From positions 1 to 30,609 of the forward strand of contig CALJUR010000111.1 in assembly GCA_937975765.1 (NCBI GenBank): a stretch of 30,609 nucleotides of DNA. The letters are read 5' to 3'. This document shows, piece by piece, positions 15,866-23,175 of the stretch (position 1 is the first letter of the stretch; each line of letters starts with the position of its first letter). The notes beneath the pieces are model-generated. The model was not told the origin of the DNA. It saw nothing but the letters and a program-made list of their open reading frames with translations, and made no database searches. The stretch is from an uncultured Myxococcales bacterium (lineage in GTDB: Bacteria > Myxococcota_A > UBA9042 > DTJE01). The position numbers were made by a program, and so were the translations under genes.

Positions 15866-16319
15866 ATCGCAGCGTGCCGGGAGCGTACGCCTCGGGAAGG
15901 TCGGCGGCACGGTCCGCGCACACGTAGTCCAGCGCCTTCGTCGGGCAGAACGGCACGCACTTCGGGTCGCCGCCGCACAGGTCGCACTTCGCCACCTCGT
16001 GGCGCGCCTCGTCCCACACCATGTTGCCGAACGGGCACGCCGCGACGCACAGGCGGCACTGGATGCACTTGTCGCGCAGCACCTCGATCGCCGACGTCGC
16101 CTCGTTCCACTCCAGCGCCCCGACGGGACAGGCCGCCAGGCACGCGGCGTCGTCGCACTGCAGGCAGACGACAGGGGTTCCCAGGTCCGGCCCGCGGCGA
16201 TGGATGTGGATGCGCGTGGCTGCCGGCCGCCCCTCCTCGCCGTGCGCGAAGGCGCAGGCCAGTTCGCACTTCCCGCACGCGATGCAACGTTCCGGGACCA
16301 CGCAGAAGATCCGGTCCAT
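15864..16319 (-). CDS. HycB-like ferredoxin with four 4Fe-4S clusters
   Basis: A 151-residue cytoplasmic electron carrier from ATG 16319, with GAGGTG upstream; it starts two bases after the preceding gene's stop. There are sixteen cluster cysteines in four groups: C12, C15, C18 and C22 (CIACGKCELAC), C52, C55, C60 and C64 (CLQCDDAACLAAC), C85, C88, C91 and C95 (CIQCRLCVAAC), and C112, C115, C121 and C125 (CDLCGGDPKCVPFC). This is the DmsB/HycB/HydN layout. No molybdenum enzyme or membrane anchor is nearby, so it is probably an electron-wire subunit shared between the diaphorase (NuoE/F/G-like) and the 2-oxoacid oxidoreductase encoded upstream. The last 15 residues (DLPEAYAPGTLR) are not family-specific. 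Confidence 0.88.
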   Translation of the reverse strand: MDRIFCVVPERCIACGKCELACAFAHGEEGRPAATRIHIHRRGPDLGTPVVCLQCDDAACLAACPVGALEWNEATSAIEVLRDKCIQCRLCVAACPFGNMVWDEARHEVAKCDLCGGDPKCVPFCPTKALDYVCADRAADLPEAYAPGTLR

Positions 16320-16321
16320 GA

Positions 16322-17113
16322 TCACCTCGTCCCCTGTTCGACCGCCGGGGTCGAAGCCCCGCCGGCCAGCTTCGTCGCCGTCGCGGCCAGTTCCTTCCGC
16401 TTGCAGGCGTCGCACGTCTCGAAGTAGGACCGCGGCACCCCGTTCTTCCCGGCGAAGAAGTCCGCCTGCGCGACCGTGATGTGCGCCCGCCCGCACCGGG
16501 GGCAACGCAGCATCTCGAAGTCCTTCCCCCAGATGCGCCGCCGGCCGTCGGATGCCTCGTAACGGATATGGTTGGTCGGGCAGATCTCGGCACACGCCAG
16601 GCAGCCGACGCAGTCCGGCGGCGGCTCCTTGAACGGCGGCGCGATCTCGCGACCGGCGCCGCGATCGACGCTGCTGATCGCCGAGATCCCCATGCGGTCG
16701 CAGATGCGCGTGCACAGCCCGCACAGGATGCAGTCGGTGGGTTCGGGGTTCAGCACGAACGACGTCTTCGTCACGCCGTACGACCCGGCCAGCGCCTGGA
16801 TCAGGGGCGTTTCCGGGCAGCGCGCCAGCAGCAGGTCCAGCACGACCCGGCGCGTCTCCAGGACGCGTTCGGACCGCGTGTCGACGATGATGCCGTCCTC
16901 GACCGGGAACAGGCACGCAACCACCATCTTGTTCCAGCCGTTCCACTCGGGACGCGTCACGTCGACGACGCACAGCCGGCAGCCGCCGTAGGGTTCCACC
17001 GCGGGGTGCTCGCACAGCGTCGGGATCTCGATGCCGGCCGCCCGGCAGGCGGCCAGCAGGAAGGTGCCATGCGGGGCGTGCACGGTCTTGCCGTCAATGG
17101 TCAGCGTGGGCAT
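16322..17113 (-). CDS. NuoG/HoxU-like Fe-S subunit with C-terminal CxxC pairs
   Basis: A 263-residue protein from ATG 17113 that overlaps the upstream NuoF-like gene by 20 bp, so translation is probably coupled. An N-terminal [2Fe-2S] ferredoxin domain has C34, C45, C48 and C67. The following segment, where NuoG, HydA and HoxU carry the His-Cys [4Fe-4S] motif, reads LLLARCPETPLIQALAGSYG and has only one Cys, so that cluster appears to be lost. Two [4Fe-4S] motifs follow: CILCGLCTRIC at 128-138 and CVGCLACAEIC at 168-178. Unusually, the C-terminus adds CPRC (204-207) and CDAC (234-237), a zinc-ribbon-like or extra Fe-S element. There is no molybdopterin or H-cluster domain, so this is a short electron-transfer subunit and not a catalytic one. 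Confidence 0.88.
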   Translation of the reverse strand: MPTLTIDGKTVHAPHGTFLLAACRAAGIEIPTLCEHPAVEPYGGCRLCVVDVTRPEWNGWNKMVVACLFPVEDGIIVDTRSERVLETRRVVLDLLLARCPETPLIQALAGSYGVTKTSFVLNPEPTDCILCGLCTRICDRMGISAISSVDRGAGREIAPPFKEPPPDCVGCLACAEICPTNHIRYEASDGRRRIWGKDFEMLRCPRCGRAHITVAQADFFAGKNGVPRSYFETCDACKRKELAATATKLAGGASTPAVEQGTR

Positions 17114-18995
17114 TCGCCGCCTCCTTCGATCCGTTCTTCGGGAAGAACCGGATGCAGTCCTCGGGGCACACGTCGAAGCAGCTTCCGCACGAGATGCACT
17201 TCGCGGGGTCGATCACGTGCTTCTGCTTGGGCTTGCCCGAGATGGCATCGGTCGGGCAGACCCGGGTGCACTGGTGGCAACCCGTGCAGGGCTCCTCGAC
17301 GATCTCGTAGGCCGTCAGGTCGCGGCACATGCCGGCCGGGCACGCACGGTCCTGGATGTGGGCCTCGTACTCGTGCCGGAAGTAGCGCAGCGTGGACAGC
17401 ACGGGATTCGGCGCGGACTTGCCCAGTTCGCACAGGCTTCCCAGTTGCATCGCGTGGCACAGGCGCTCGATCCTCTCGATGTCGCCCGGCCTGCCGCGCC
17501 CCGCGCACAGGTCCTCGAAGATGTGCAGCATCTGCTTGAGTCCCTCGCGGCACGGAACGCACTTGCCGCACGACTCCTCGCACAGGAATTTCAGGAAGTA
17601 CCGCGCCACGTCGACCATGCAGGTCCGGTCGTCCATGACGATCATGCCGCCCGAGCCCATCATGCTGCCGTTCTCGGACAGCACCTCGTAGTCGACCGGC
17701 AGGTCCAACTGGTCGGCGGGCAGGCATCCGCCAGACGGGCCCCCCGTCTGGACCGCCTTGAAGGGACGGTCCTTCAGGATGCCGCCGCCGATGTCCTCGA
17801 TGATGTGGCGCAGCGTCGTGCCCATCGGCAACTCGATCAGCCCGGTGTTCTTCACCTTGCCGACCAGGCTGAACGCCTTGGTTCCCTTGGACTTCGGGGT
17901 ACCCCAGCCCGCGAACCAGGCGCCGCCGTTCGCGATGATCGCGCCGACGTCCGACCAGGTCTCGACGTTGTTCAGGTTGGTGGGCAAGTCGAACAGACCC
18001 TTGTCGGAGGCGTGCACGTACTTCGCGCGCGGCTCGCCGGTGCGCCCCTCGATGGACCGCATCAGCGCGGAGGACTCGCCGCAGACGAACGCGCCGCCGC
18101 CGCGGCTGATCCGCAGGTCGAAGTCGAAACCGCTGCCCAGGATGTTCGCGCCCAGCAGGCCCCGAAGACGGGCGGCCTCGATCGCCTTGCCCAGGTTCAC
18201 GACGGCCAACGGGTATTCGTCGCGCACGTAGAGGTACCCCTCGTGCGCGCCGATGGCGTAGGCGCCGATGATCATGCCCTCGATGACGCTGTGGGGATCG
18301 CCCTCCATGATGCTGCGATCCTTGAACGCCCCCGGGTCGCCCTCGTCGCCGTTGCACAGCACGAACTTCCGTTCGCCCTTCGCCTTGCGGCACGCCTTCC
18401 ACTTTCGTGCCGTGGCGAACCCGGCGCCGCCGCGCCCGCGCAGCCCGGACGCCTCGATCTCGGCGATCACCTGGTCCGGCGTCATCGCGAACAGCGCCTT
18501 GGCCAGGCCCGAGTAGGCGCCGTGCGCCAGGGCGTCGTCCAGGTCCTCCGGGTCCACGCGTCCGATGTTCCGCATCGAAACGCGGATCTGGTGCTTGTAG
18601 AAGGGGATGTCCTCGTACTTCGCGACGGCCTGCTTCGTCACGGGGTCCTTGTACTGCAGCCGCGGAATGGCCTCGCCGTTCCTCACGGTCTTTTCGAGGA
18701 TCTCGGGCACGTCGGTGACCTTGACCTTCGTGTACAGCAGCCCCTCGGGCTGGATGACGACCAGGGGCCCGCGCTCGCAGAAGCCGTGGCATCCGGTCGT
18801 CTTGTGGTACAGGCCCAGCGACGCCTGCAGGCCCTCGGCCTCGATGCGTTCGTCGAACGCCTTCGCGACGGCCCGCGATCCGTTGGCCAGGCATCCCGTG
18901 CCGCAGCACACCCAGACCTCGCGGCCCTTCGACAACTTCGCGGCCCGTGCGGCCTCCACCGCCGCATCGAACTGCTGGTGCGACTCGATTCGCAT
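17094..18995 (-). CDS. nuoF: NuoF/HydB/HndC-like NAD(P)H flavoprotein
   Basis: A 633-residue protein from ATG 18995, three bases after the NuoE-like stop. Domains in order: thioredoxin-like [2Fe-2S] (about 25-110; C30/C31, C35, CHGFC at 69-73); the FMN and NAD(H) core with GLRGRGGAGFATARKW at about 184-199 and CNGDEGDPGAFKDR at about 214-227; the [4Fe-4S] site CGKCVPC at 476-482 with C522; and a C-terminal double ferredoxin, CTGCHQCTRVC at 570-580 and CISCGSCFDVC at 600-610. Ordinary complex I NuoF lacks both end domains. They are typical of HydB/HndC and other members of the group that includes flavin-based electron-bifurcating enzymes. No hydrogenase gene accompanies it, so its redox partner is probably the adjacent 2-oxoacid oxidoreductase, through ferredoxin. 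Whether it bifurcates cannot be read from sequence alone. Confidence 0.93.
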   Translation of the reverse strand: MRIESHQQFDAAVEAARAAKLSKGREVWVCCGTGCLANGSRAVAKAFDERIEAEGLQASLGLYHKTTGCHGFCERGPLVVIQPEGLLYTKVKVTDVPEILEKTVRNGEAIPRLQYKDPVTKQAVAKYEDIPFYKHQIRVSMRNIGRVDPEDLDDALAHGAYSGLAKALFAMTPDQVIAEIEASGLRGRGGAGFATARKWKACRKAKGERKFVLCNGDEGDPGAFKDRSIMEGDPHSVIEGMIIGAYAIGAHEGYLYVRDEYPLAVVNLGKAIEAARLRGLLGANILGSGFDFDLRISRGGGAFVCGESSALMRSIEGRTGEPRAKYVHASDKGLFDLPTNLNNVETWSDVGAIIANGGAWFAGWGTPKSKGTKAFSLVGKVKNTGLIELPMGTTLRHIIEDIGGGILKDRPFKAVQTGGPSGGCLPADQLDLPVDYEVLSENGSMMGSGGMIVMDDRTCMVDVARYFLKFLCEESCGKCVPCREGLKQMLHIFEDLCAGRGRPGDIERIERLCHAMQLGSLCELGKSAPNPVLSTLRYFRHEYEAHIQDRACPAGMCRDLTAYEIVEEPCTGCHQCTRVCPTDAISGKPKQKHVIDPAKCISCGSCFDVCPEDCIRFFPKNGSKEAANAHADH

Positions 18996-18998
18996 GGG

Positions 18999-19469
18999 CT
19001 ACTCCCCCCGATCCAGGTAGGTCGCCAGAGTCGTCGCCTTGGCCGCGCCTACGTACTTCTCGCCCACGATGACCACCGGCGCCATCGCGCACGCGCCGAC
19101 GCAATTGACCGTCTGGAGGCTGAACGCCATGTCCCCGGTCGTCTCTCCCGGGCCGATGTCCAGACGTCGCTGGACCTCCTCGATCAACTGCGAGGCGCCC
19201 CGGATGTGGCACGCCGTCCCGGTGCAGACCTTGATGATGGTCCTGCCCTGGGGGTTCAGCGAGAACGCCTTGTAGAAGGTCGCCACGCTGAACACCTTGG
19301 CCAGCGGAACGCCCAGTTCCCCCGCCACGCGTTCCAGCGCCTCGCACGGCAGGTAGTTGTAGGCGCGCTGCACGTCCTGAAGCACCTGGATCAGGGACGG
19401 CTCCTCGCGGGGATACCGCGCCAGGATCGCGTCCACCGGGGCCAGATCGGTACAGGGTACCCGCTCCAT
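18999..19469 (-). CDS. nuoE: NuoE/HydC/HndA-like [2Fe-2S] subunit
   Basis: About 156 residues from ATG 19469, four bases after the gamma-subunit stop; ATG 19487 and 19508 are in frame but lie inside the previous gene. The N-terminal helical part (SLIQVLQDVQRAYNYLPCEA) is followed by a thioredoxin-like [2Fe-2S] domain with CTGTAC and CVGAC, the conserved NuoE cysteine pattern, between VFSVATFYKAF and MAPVVIVG. It partners the NuoF-like flavoprotein and carries one [2Fe-2S] cluster near the flavin. Spacing on both sides shows that it is cotranscribed with the 2-oxoacid oxidoreductase genes. Confidence 0.92.
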   Translation of the reverse strand: MERVPCTDLAPVDAILARYPREEPSLIQVLQDVQRAYNYLPCEALERVAGELGVPLAKVFSVATFYKAFSLNPQGRTIIKVCTGTACHIRGASQLIEEVQRRLDIGPGETTGDMAFSLQTVNCVGACAMAPVVIVGEKYVGAAKATTLATYLDRGE

Positions 19470-19473
19470 TTCG

Positions 19474-20055
19474 TCACCCGTTTGCATTCGACTGCGAGGC
19501 TTCCGCAACTGCGGGAGCCGTTCCGACGGCCGCCTCGAACCCGGCGCGGACCGCCTTCAGGTTGACCTCGACCAGGGCCGGCTTGCGGGAGAACGTCTCG
19601 CGTACCAGCGACTCGACTTCCTTCATGTCCACGACGCCGGTGGCCCCGACGAACGCGCCCAGCGCGACCATGTTCGCGCCGCGGGGGTTGCCCAGGCCGT
19701 TGGCGATGTCGTTGGCCGCGACCTTGACCACCTTCACGTCGGTCCGGCGCGGATCGCGGTTCACCATCGAGGTGTTGACCAGGATCACCCCGTCGGCCCG
19801 CACCGAGTCCTCGAACTTGTCCAGCGAGGGCAGGTTCAGCGCCAGCAGGGCCCGCGGGCTCTTGATGACCGGCGAGCCCACGGGGCGGTCGGAAACCACC
19901 ACCGTGCAGTTCGCGGTGCCCCCGCGCATCTCGGGACCGTACGACGGCAGCCAGGACACTTCCTTGCCCTGGTGCATGCCGGCGTATGCCAGCATCTTGC
20001 CGATCAGCAGCGCGCCCTGGCCGCCGAAGCCCGCGATGATCATGTCGTACTGCAT
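19474..20055 (-). CDS. 2-oxoacid:ferredoxin oxidoreductase, gamma subunit
   Basis: A 193-residue protein from ATG 20055. The GGAG Shine-Dalgarno is the complement of CTCC at 20061-20064, inside the first unit of the adjacent tandem repeat. The N-terminus MQYDMIIAGFGGQGALLIGK is the hallmark of the gamma (catalytic-domain III) family, followed by PSYGPEMRGGTANCTVVVS and NMVALGAFVGATG. It contributes to coenzyme A binding in VOR/POR-type enzymes. The alpha, beta and delta subunits are encoded upstream and the NuoE/NuoF/NuoG-like genes follow directly. The last roughly 20 residues (PAVAEASQSNANG) are Ala-rich and not conserved. Confidence 0.93.
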   Translation of the reverse strand: MQYDMIIAGFGGQGALLIGKMLAYAGMHQGKEVSWLPSYGPEMRGGTANCTVVVSDRPVGSPVIKSPRALLALNLPSLDKFEDSVRADGVILVNTSMVNRDPRRTDVKVVKVAANDIANGLGNPRGANMVALGAFVGATGVVDMKEVESLVRETFSRKPALVEVNLKAVRAGFEAAVGTAPAVAEASQSNANG

Positions 20056-20058
20056 GTC

Positions 20059-20136
20059 CGCTCCGTGGCGGGGGACAGGGCCCCCGCCCTACAGGTACGC
20101 TCCGTGGCGGGGGTCGGGGCCCCCGCCCTGCAAGGT
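20059..20136. repeat. Two tandem 39-bp hairpin repeats (array B)
   Basis: Units at 20059-20097 and 20098-20136, identical over most of their length. Each has a perfect 8-bp stem GGCGGGGG / CCCCCGCC around a 6-base loop whose sequence differs between units. On the transcribed minus strand they read CTGTAGGGCGGGGGCCCTGT and similar. The array fills almost the whole gap between the beta-subunit stop and the gamma-subunit start. Confidence 0.85.
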
Positions 20137-20912
20137 CACAGAGGCCGGGACGCGCGGTCCCCTCCTTCCGGCGTCTTGAACACGCCCAGCGGGTAGTACG
20201 GGACCATGTGCTTCTCCAGCCAGTCGCACGCCTCGTGCGGAGGCAGGCCCCAGTTCGTCGGGCAGGTCGAGAGGATCTCGACCATGCTGAAGCAGCGGCC
20301 CTCGACCTGGTAACGGAAGGCGCGACGCAGCAGGTCCTTCGTCCGGACCGCCAGCAGCGGCTGGTGCACGGCGCCGCGCGCGATGAACCCGGGCGTGTGC
20401 AGCGTGCTGATCAGTTCGGCCATGCGGATCGGCTCGCCCGCCAGCCCGACGTCCCGCCCCAGGGGCGACGTGGTCGTGACCTGCCCCGGCATCGTCGTCG
20501 GCGCCATCTGGCCGCCCGTCATGCCGTAGATCGCGTTGTTCACGAACACCACGGTGACCTTCTCGCCGCGGTTCGCGCAATGCAGGATCTCGCTCATGCC
20601 GATCGAGGCCAGGTCGCCGTCGCCCTGGTACGTGAAGACGATCAGGTCGGGCCGCGCCCTCTTGATTCCGGTGGCCACCGCCGGGGCGCGCCCGTGGGAG
20701 GCCTCCTGCATGTCCGTCGCGAAGTAGTTGTACGCCAGGACCGCGCATCCGACCGGGGCCACGCCCACGGTCCGCTGCCGCACGCCCAGTTCGTCCAGGA
20801 CCTCGGCCACCAGGCGGTGGATCACGCCATGGGTGCATCCCGGGCAGTAGTGCGTCGTGACCTCGCGCAGCGCCTCGGGGTAACGGAACACCGCCTGCGC
20901 TTGGCTAGGCAT
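20136..20912 (-). CDS. 2-oxoacid:ferredoxin oxidoreductase, beta (TPP) subunit
   Basis: A 258-residue protein from ATG 20912, with GAGGAGGTG upstream, overlapping the alpha gene by eight bases. It binds thiamine pyrophosphate: CPGC near the N-terminus (HYCPGCTHGV) and the TPP/Mg motif GDGD...NN (YQGDGDLASIG, VFVNNAIYGMTGGQM). It performs decarboxylation of the 2-oxoacid and electron transfer to Fe-S clusters. The sequence resembles the VorA/KorB class that pairs with VorB-type alpha subunits. The beta subunit carries few cysteines beyond CPGC, and the clusters lie mainly in the delta subunit. The stop codon is immediately followed by the tandem hairpin repeats. Confidence 0.93.
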   Translation of the reverse strand: MPSQAQAVFRYPEALREVTTHYCPGCTHGVIHRLVAEVLDELGVRQRTVGVAPVGCAVLAYNYFATDMQEASHGRAPAVATGIKRARPDLIVFTYQGDGDLASIGMSEILHCANRGEKVTVVFVNNAIYGMTGGQMAPTTMPGQVTTTSPLGRDVGLAGEPIRMAELISTLHTPGFIARGAVHQPLLAVRTKDLLRRAFRYQVEGRCFSMVEILSTCPTNWGLPPHEACDWLEKHMVPYYPLGVFKTPEGGDRASRPL

Positions 20913-21993
20913 GGCGCACCTCCTCGGACCGTCCGTCCAGCACTTCGCGGACCTTCGACGCCGCCTCCTCGGGGGTGACCAGGTTTCCCCCCGTCCGCCC
21001 GTGGAAGTGAACGGGCCGGCTGCCGTGGACCGCCAGCTGGACGTCCTGCAGCATCTGCCCGGCCGACAACTCGACCACCAGGACGGCCTTCGCCTTCGCG
21101 GCCGCGTTCGCCAGGGCGTCGTAGGGGAACGGGAACAGCGTCACCGGCCGCAGGATCGCGACCTGGATGCCCTGGTCGCGCAGTTCCTCCATGGCCGTCA
21201 GGCACACCCGGGCGACCGTGCCGTAGGCGACCAGCAGCACGTCGTAGTCCTGGTCCAGCCCGTATCCCTGGTACCGGACCTCGTCCCTGCGGATCCTGTG
21301 GTACTTCTCCTGCAGGTCGCGGTTGTGCTTCTCCAGCGTGTCCGCGTCCAGGTACAGGCTGTTCACCACCGCGCGGGGCCGATCCCCCTTCCAGCCCGTG
21401 GAAGCCCACGTCTTCGGCGGGATCTCCCGGACCGGCTTCCGGTCCTCCCTGAATTCGACCGGTTCCATCATCTGGCCGATCAGCCCGTCGCCCAGGATGT
21501 ACACCGGGTTCCGGTAGTAGTCGGCCAGGTCGAACGCATCGGCCACCAGGTCGGCCGCCTCCTGCACGGACCAAGGCGCCAGCACGATGACGTTGTAGTC
21601 GCCGTGCCCGCCGCCCTTGGTCGCCTGGAGGTAGTCGGCCTGCGACGGGAGGATCCCGCCCAGCCCGGGGCCGGCCCGCATGATGTTGACCAGCACCGCC
21701 GGCAGTTCGGCCCCCGCCAGGTACGACACCGCCTCCTGCATCAGGCTGATGCCCGGCGAGGACGACGAGGTGAAGACGCGCTCGCCCGCGCCGGCAGCCC
21801 CGTAGATCATGTTCGACGCGGCGACCTCGGACTCGGCCTGCACGAACGTCCCGCCCACCTGGGGCAGCCGGTGCGACAGGTACTCCGGGATCTCGTTCTG
21901 CGGCGTGATCGGGTACCCGAAGAACAACTTGCACCCGGCGCGGATGGCCGCCTCGCCGATCGCCTCGCAACCCTTCATCAGCTTCTTCGCCAT
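20905..21993 (-). CDS. vorB: 2-oxoacid:ferredoxin oxidoreductase alpha subunit, VorB type
   Basis: A 362-residue protein from ATG 21993, with GAGGG seven bases upstream that overlaps the delta stop. Diagnostic segments are MAKKLMKGCEAIGEAAIRAG, FGYPITPQNEIPEYL, QAESEVAASNMIYGAAGAG, TSSSSPGISLMQE, GPGLGGILPSQADYLQATKG and GHGDYNVIVLAP. These match the VorB (3-methyl-2-oxobutanoate) group more closely than pyruvate or 2-oxoglutarate enzymes as I know them. The predicted reaction is 3-methyl-2-oxobutanoate + CoA + oxidised ferredoxin giving isobutyryl-CoA + CO2 + reduced ferredoxin, or the reverse for reductive branched-chain amino-acid synthesis. Substrate choice within this superfamily is often mis-annotated, so 2-oxoacid oxidoreductase is certain and ketoisovalerate specificity is likely. 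It is the second catalytic gene of a delta-alpha-beta-gamma operon. Confidence 0.93.
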   Translation of the reverse strand: MAKKLMKGCEAIGEAAIRAGCKLFFGYPITPQNEIPEYLSHRLPQVGGTFVQAESEVAASNMIYGAAGAGERVFTSSSSPGISLMQEAVSYLAGAELPAVLVNIMRAGPGLGGILPSQADYLQATKGGGHGDYNVIVLAPWSVQEAADLVADAFDLADYYRNPVYILGDGLIGQMMEPVEFREDRKPVREIPPKTWASTGWKGDRPRAVVNSLYLDADTLEKHNRDLQEKYHRIRRDEVRYQGYGLDQDYDVLLVAYGTVARVCLTAMEELRDQGIQVAILRPVTLFPFPYDALANAAAKAKAVLVVELSAGQMLQDVQLAVHGSRPVHFHGRTGGNLVTPEEAASKVREVLDGRSEEVRHA

Positions 21994-22000
21994 CGGACCC

Positions 22001-22234
22001 TCAATAGCGGAAGTAGTGGACCATCGTGCCGTGGACCGACATCGAGATGGCGACATCCGGGCAGGTGACGCAGCAGATCCGGCACCCGATGCAGCGCTTC
22101 TGCTCCTTCACGGCGGCGTAGAAGTAGCCTTTCGCGTTCAGGTCCTTCGTCATCCCGAGGATCTGCTGGGGGCACGCCTTGACGCACAGTTCGCACCCCT
22201 TGCACCGGTCCTTGTCGATCTCGATCCGGGGCAT
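22001..22234 (-). CDS. 2-oxoacid:ferredoxin oxidoreductase, delta (2x4Fe-4S) subunit
   Basis: A 77-residue ferredoxin-like subunit from ATG 22234, with GGAGG five bases upstream (ATG 22252 and a further start at 22264 lack that spacing). It has two [4Fe-4S] motifs: CKGCELCVKACP and CIGCRICCVTCP. It passes electrons from the TPP subunit to external ferredoxin or, here, probably to the HycB-like and NuoG-like subunits encoded downstream. It lies 43 bp after the P-loop ATPase gene. Confidence 0.93.
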   Translation of the reverse strand: MPRIEIDKDRCKGCELCVKACPQQILGMTKDLNAKGYFYAAVKEQKRCIGCRICCVTCPDVAISMSVHGTMVHYFRY

Positions 22235-22277
22235 GGACACCTCCACGGACATTCCGTCGGCCACCGGGCCGCCGGCT

Positions 22278-22997
22278 TCAACGCAAGACGAACAACGGAC
22301 CCGACCCGGGGACGCGAATCCGGGGCGTTCCCACGGGTGGCTGGACGATACGCCTCAGCGGCAGGATCTCGCAACCCGTTTCCGACGGCTCCAGGAGACT
22401 TCGCGAACCCTCCTGCACCCCCATGGCCCGGACCTCCACGCCCAGTTTCGCCGCGGTCTGCCGCGCCAGTCGCAGGCCGTCCAGCAGCACCTCCCGGGTC
22501 GTCTCGTCCATCAGGTGGGTGTTCGACACGACACCGGTGATGCGACGGCGGGAAGCGGACTCGATCTCGCGGGCCATCGCCAGGGCCGAGGGAACGTCCG
22601 GGGTGAAGGGGCGACGGAAGTTCAGCACCAGCAGGAAGTCGGGGTCCTGGTCGTCCAGCACGTCGGCCAGGGATCCCAGGACCCGGGCACCGGTATCGTC
22701 CCCGCCGGCGTCGAGGATGACGCGACGCGACCCGTCCCTGCACAGCGCGCGAACCCGCGGCAGCACGATGGGCAGGTCCGCGGTCGCGTTCTCGCCGTCC
22801 GGCGCCACCAGTTCGACACCCCGTGCCGCCAGTTCCTCGCGCGCCTCGCGCGTCCGGAAGTACGGCTTGACCACGTCGATGTCGATCAGCGCGACCGGCA
22901 GGCCGTCCCGGGCCTGGTGGATCGCCCCGTTGACCGCGATCTCGGTCTTCCCGCTGCCGAAGTGACCCGCGACGATCGTGATCCTCCGCTCGAACAT
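22278..22997 (-). CDS. P-loop NTPase of the MinD/CobQ-like kind
   Basis: A 239-residue protein from ATG 22997, preceded by GGGGGAAGGG. The Walker A motif is GHFGSGKT (residues 11-18), then VALIDIDVVKPYFRTRE and a Walker-B-like segment VILDAGGDDTGARVL. It continues with FLLVLNFRRPF and a segment for a possible guanine/base-binding loop (VSNTHLMDETT). The overall plan suits the SIMIBI class, whose members act as partitioning, maturation or chaperone ATPases. It is the first gene of the 2-oxoacid oxidoreductase operon and sits directly behind its predicted promoter. An assembly or Fe-S-insertion role is an attractive inference but unproven. The last roughly 30 residues (VGTPRIRVPGSGPLFVLR) are basic and not recognised. 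Confidence 0.8.
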   Translation of the reverse strand: MFERRITIVAGHFGSGKTEIAVNGAIHQARDGLPVALIDIDVVKPYFRTREAREELAARGVELVAPDGENATADLPIVLPRVRALCRDGSRRVILDAGGDDTGARVLGSLADVLDDQDPDFLLVLNFRRPFTPDVPSALAMAREIESASRRRITGVVSNTHLMDETTREVLLDGLRLARQTAAKLGVEVRAMGVQEGSRSLLEPSETGCEILPLRRIVQPPVGTPRIRVPGSGPLFVLR

Positions 22998-23022
22998 GCG
23001 GCCCTTCCCCCGAAGCCCGCAC

Positions 23023-23052
23023 ACCATAGGCCGCGGCTGTCGCCGGTGTCAA
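23023..23052 (-). promoter_or_regulatory. Sigma70-like promoter for the 2-oxoacid oxidoreductase operon
   Basis: A perfect TTGACA (minus strand, 23052-23047), an 18-bp spacer and TATGGT (23028-23023). Predicted transcription begins near 23016, about 19 bases before the ATPase start codon, giving a very short leader. No other clear promoter is seen until array A. Confidence 0.6.
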
Positions 23053-23114
23053 GCCGTGCGCGCGCGACGCGCGAGGCTACGGGTCGCGTCGATCGGGACG
23101 GATCTCCGGGACGG

Positions 23115-23143
23115 TTGTCAGGCGGCACCGGTTTTCCTAGACT
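23115..23143 (+). promoter_or_regulatory. Sigma70-like promoter for the PhnD-like/GGDEF operon
   Basis: TTGTCA (23115-23120), 17 bp, TAGACT (23138-23143). Transcription would start near 23150. A small inverted repeat (TCCGGG 23143-23148 and CCCGGA 23157-23162) overlaps the start site and could be an operator. It faces away from the other promoter in this divergent gap. Confidence 0.5.
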
Positions 23144-23175
23144 CCGGGACTGGCTTCCCGGATGCCGGAGCGGGA

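Noticed and set aside
15864..19469. Reading the NuoE/F/G-like set as an [FeFe]-hydrogenase (HydABC/HndABCD)
   Set aside because: No H-cluster domain follows the two ferredoxin motifs in the 263-residue subunit and no maturases are present.
15864..19469. Reading the same set as part of respiratory complex I
   Set aside because: No membrane subunits or NuoB/C/D/I are present, and NuoF has end domains foreign to complex I.
17031..19565. An 844-codon plus-strand frame over the NuoF-like and NuoG-like genes
   Set aside because: Antisense shadow of well-identified genes.
20059..20136. CRISPR array or intrinsic terminators
   Set aside because: Only two directly abutting units without spacers, so not CRISPR; no T-run follows the stems, so not standard terminators.
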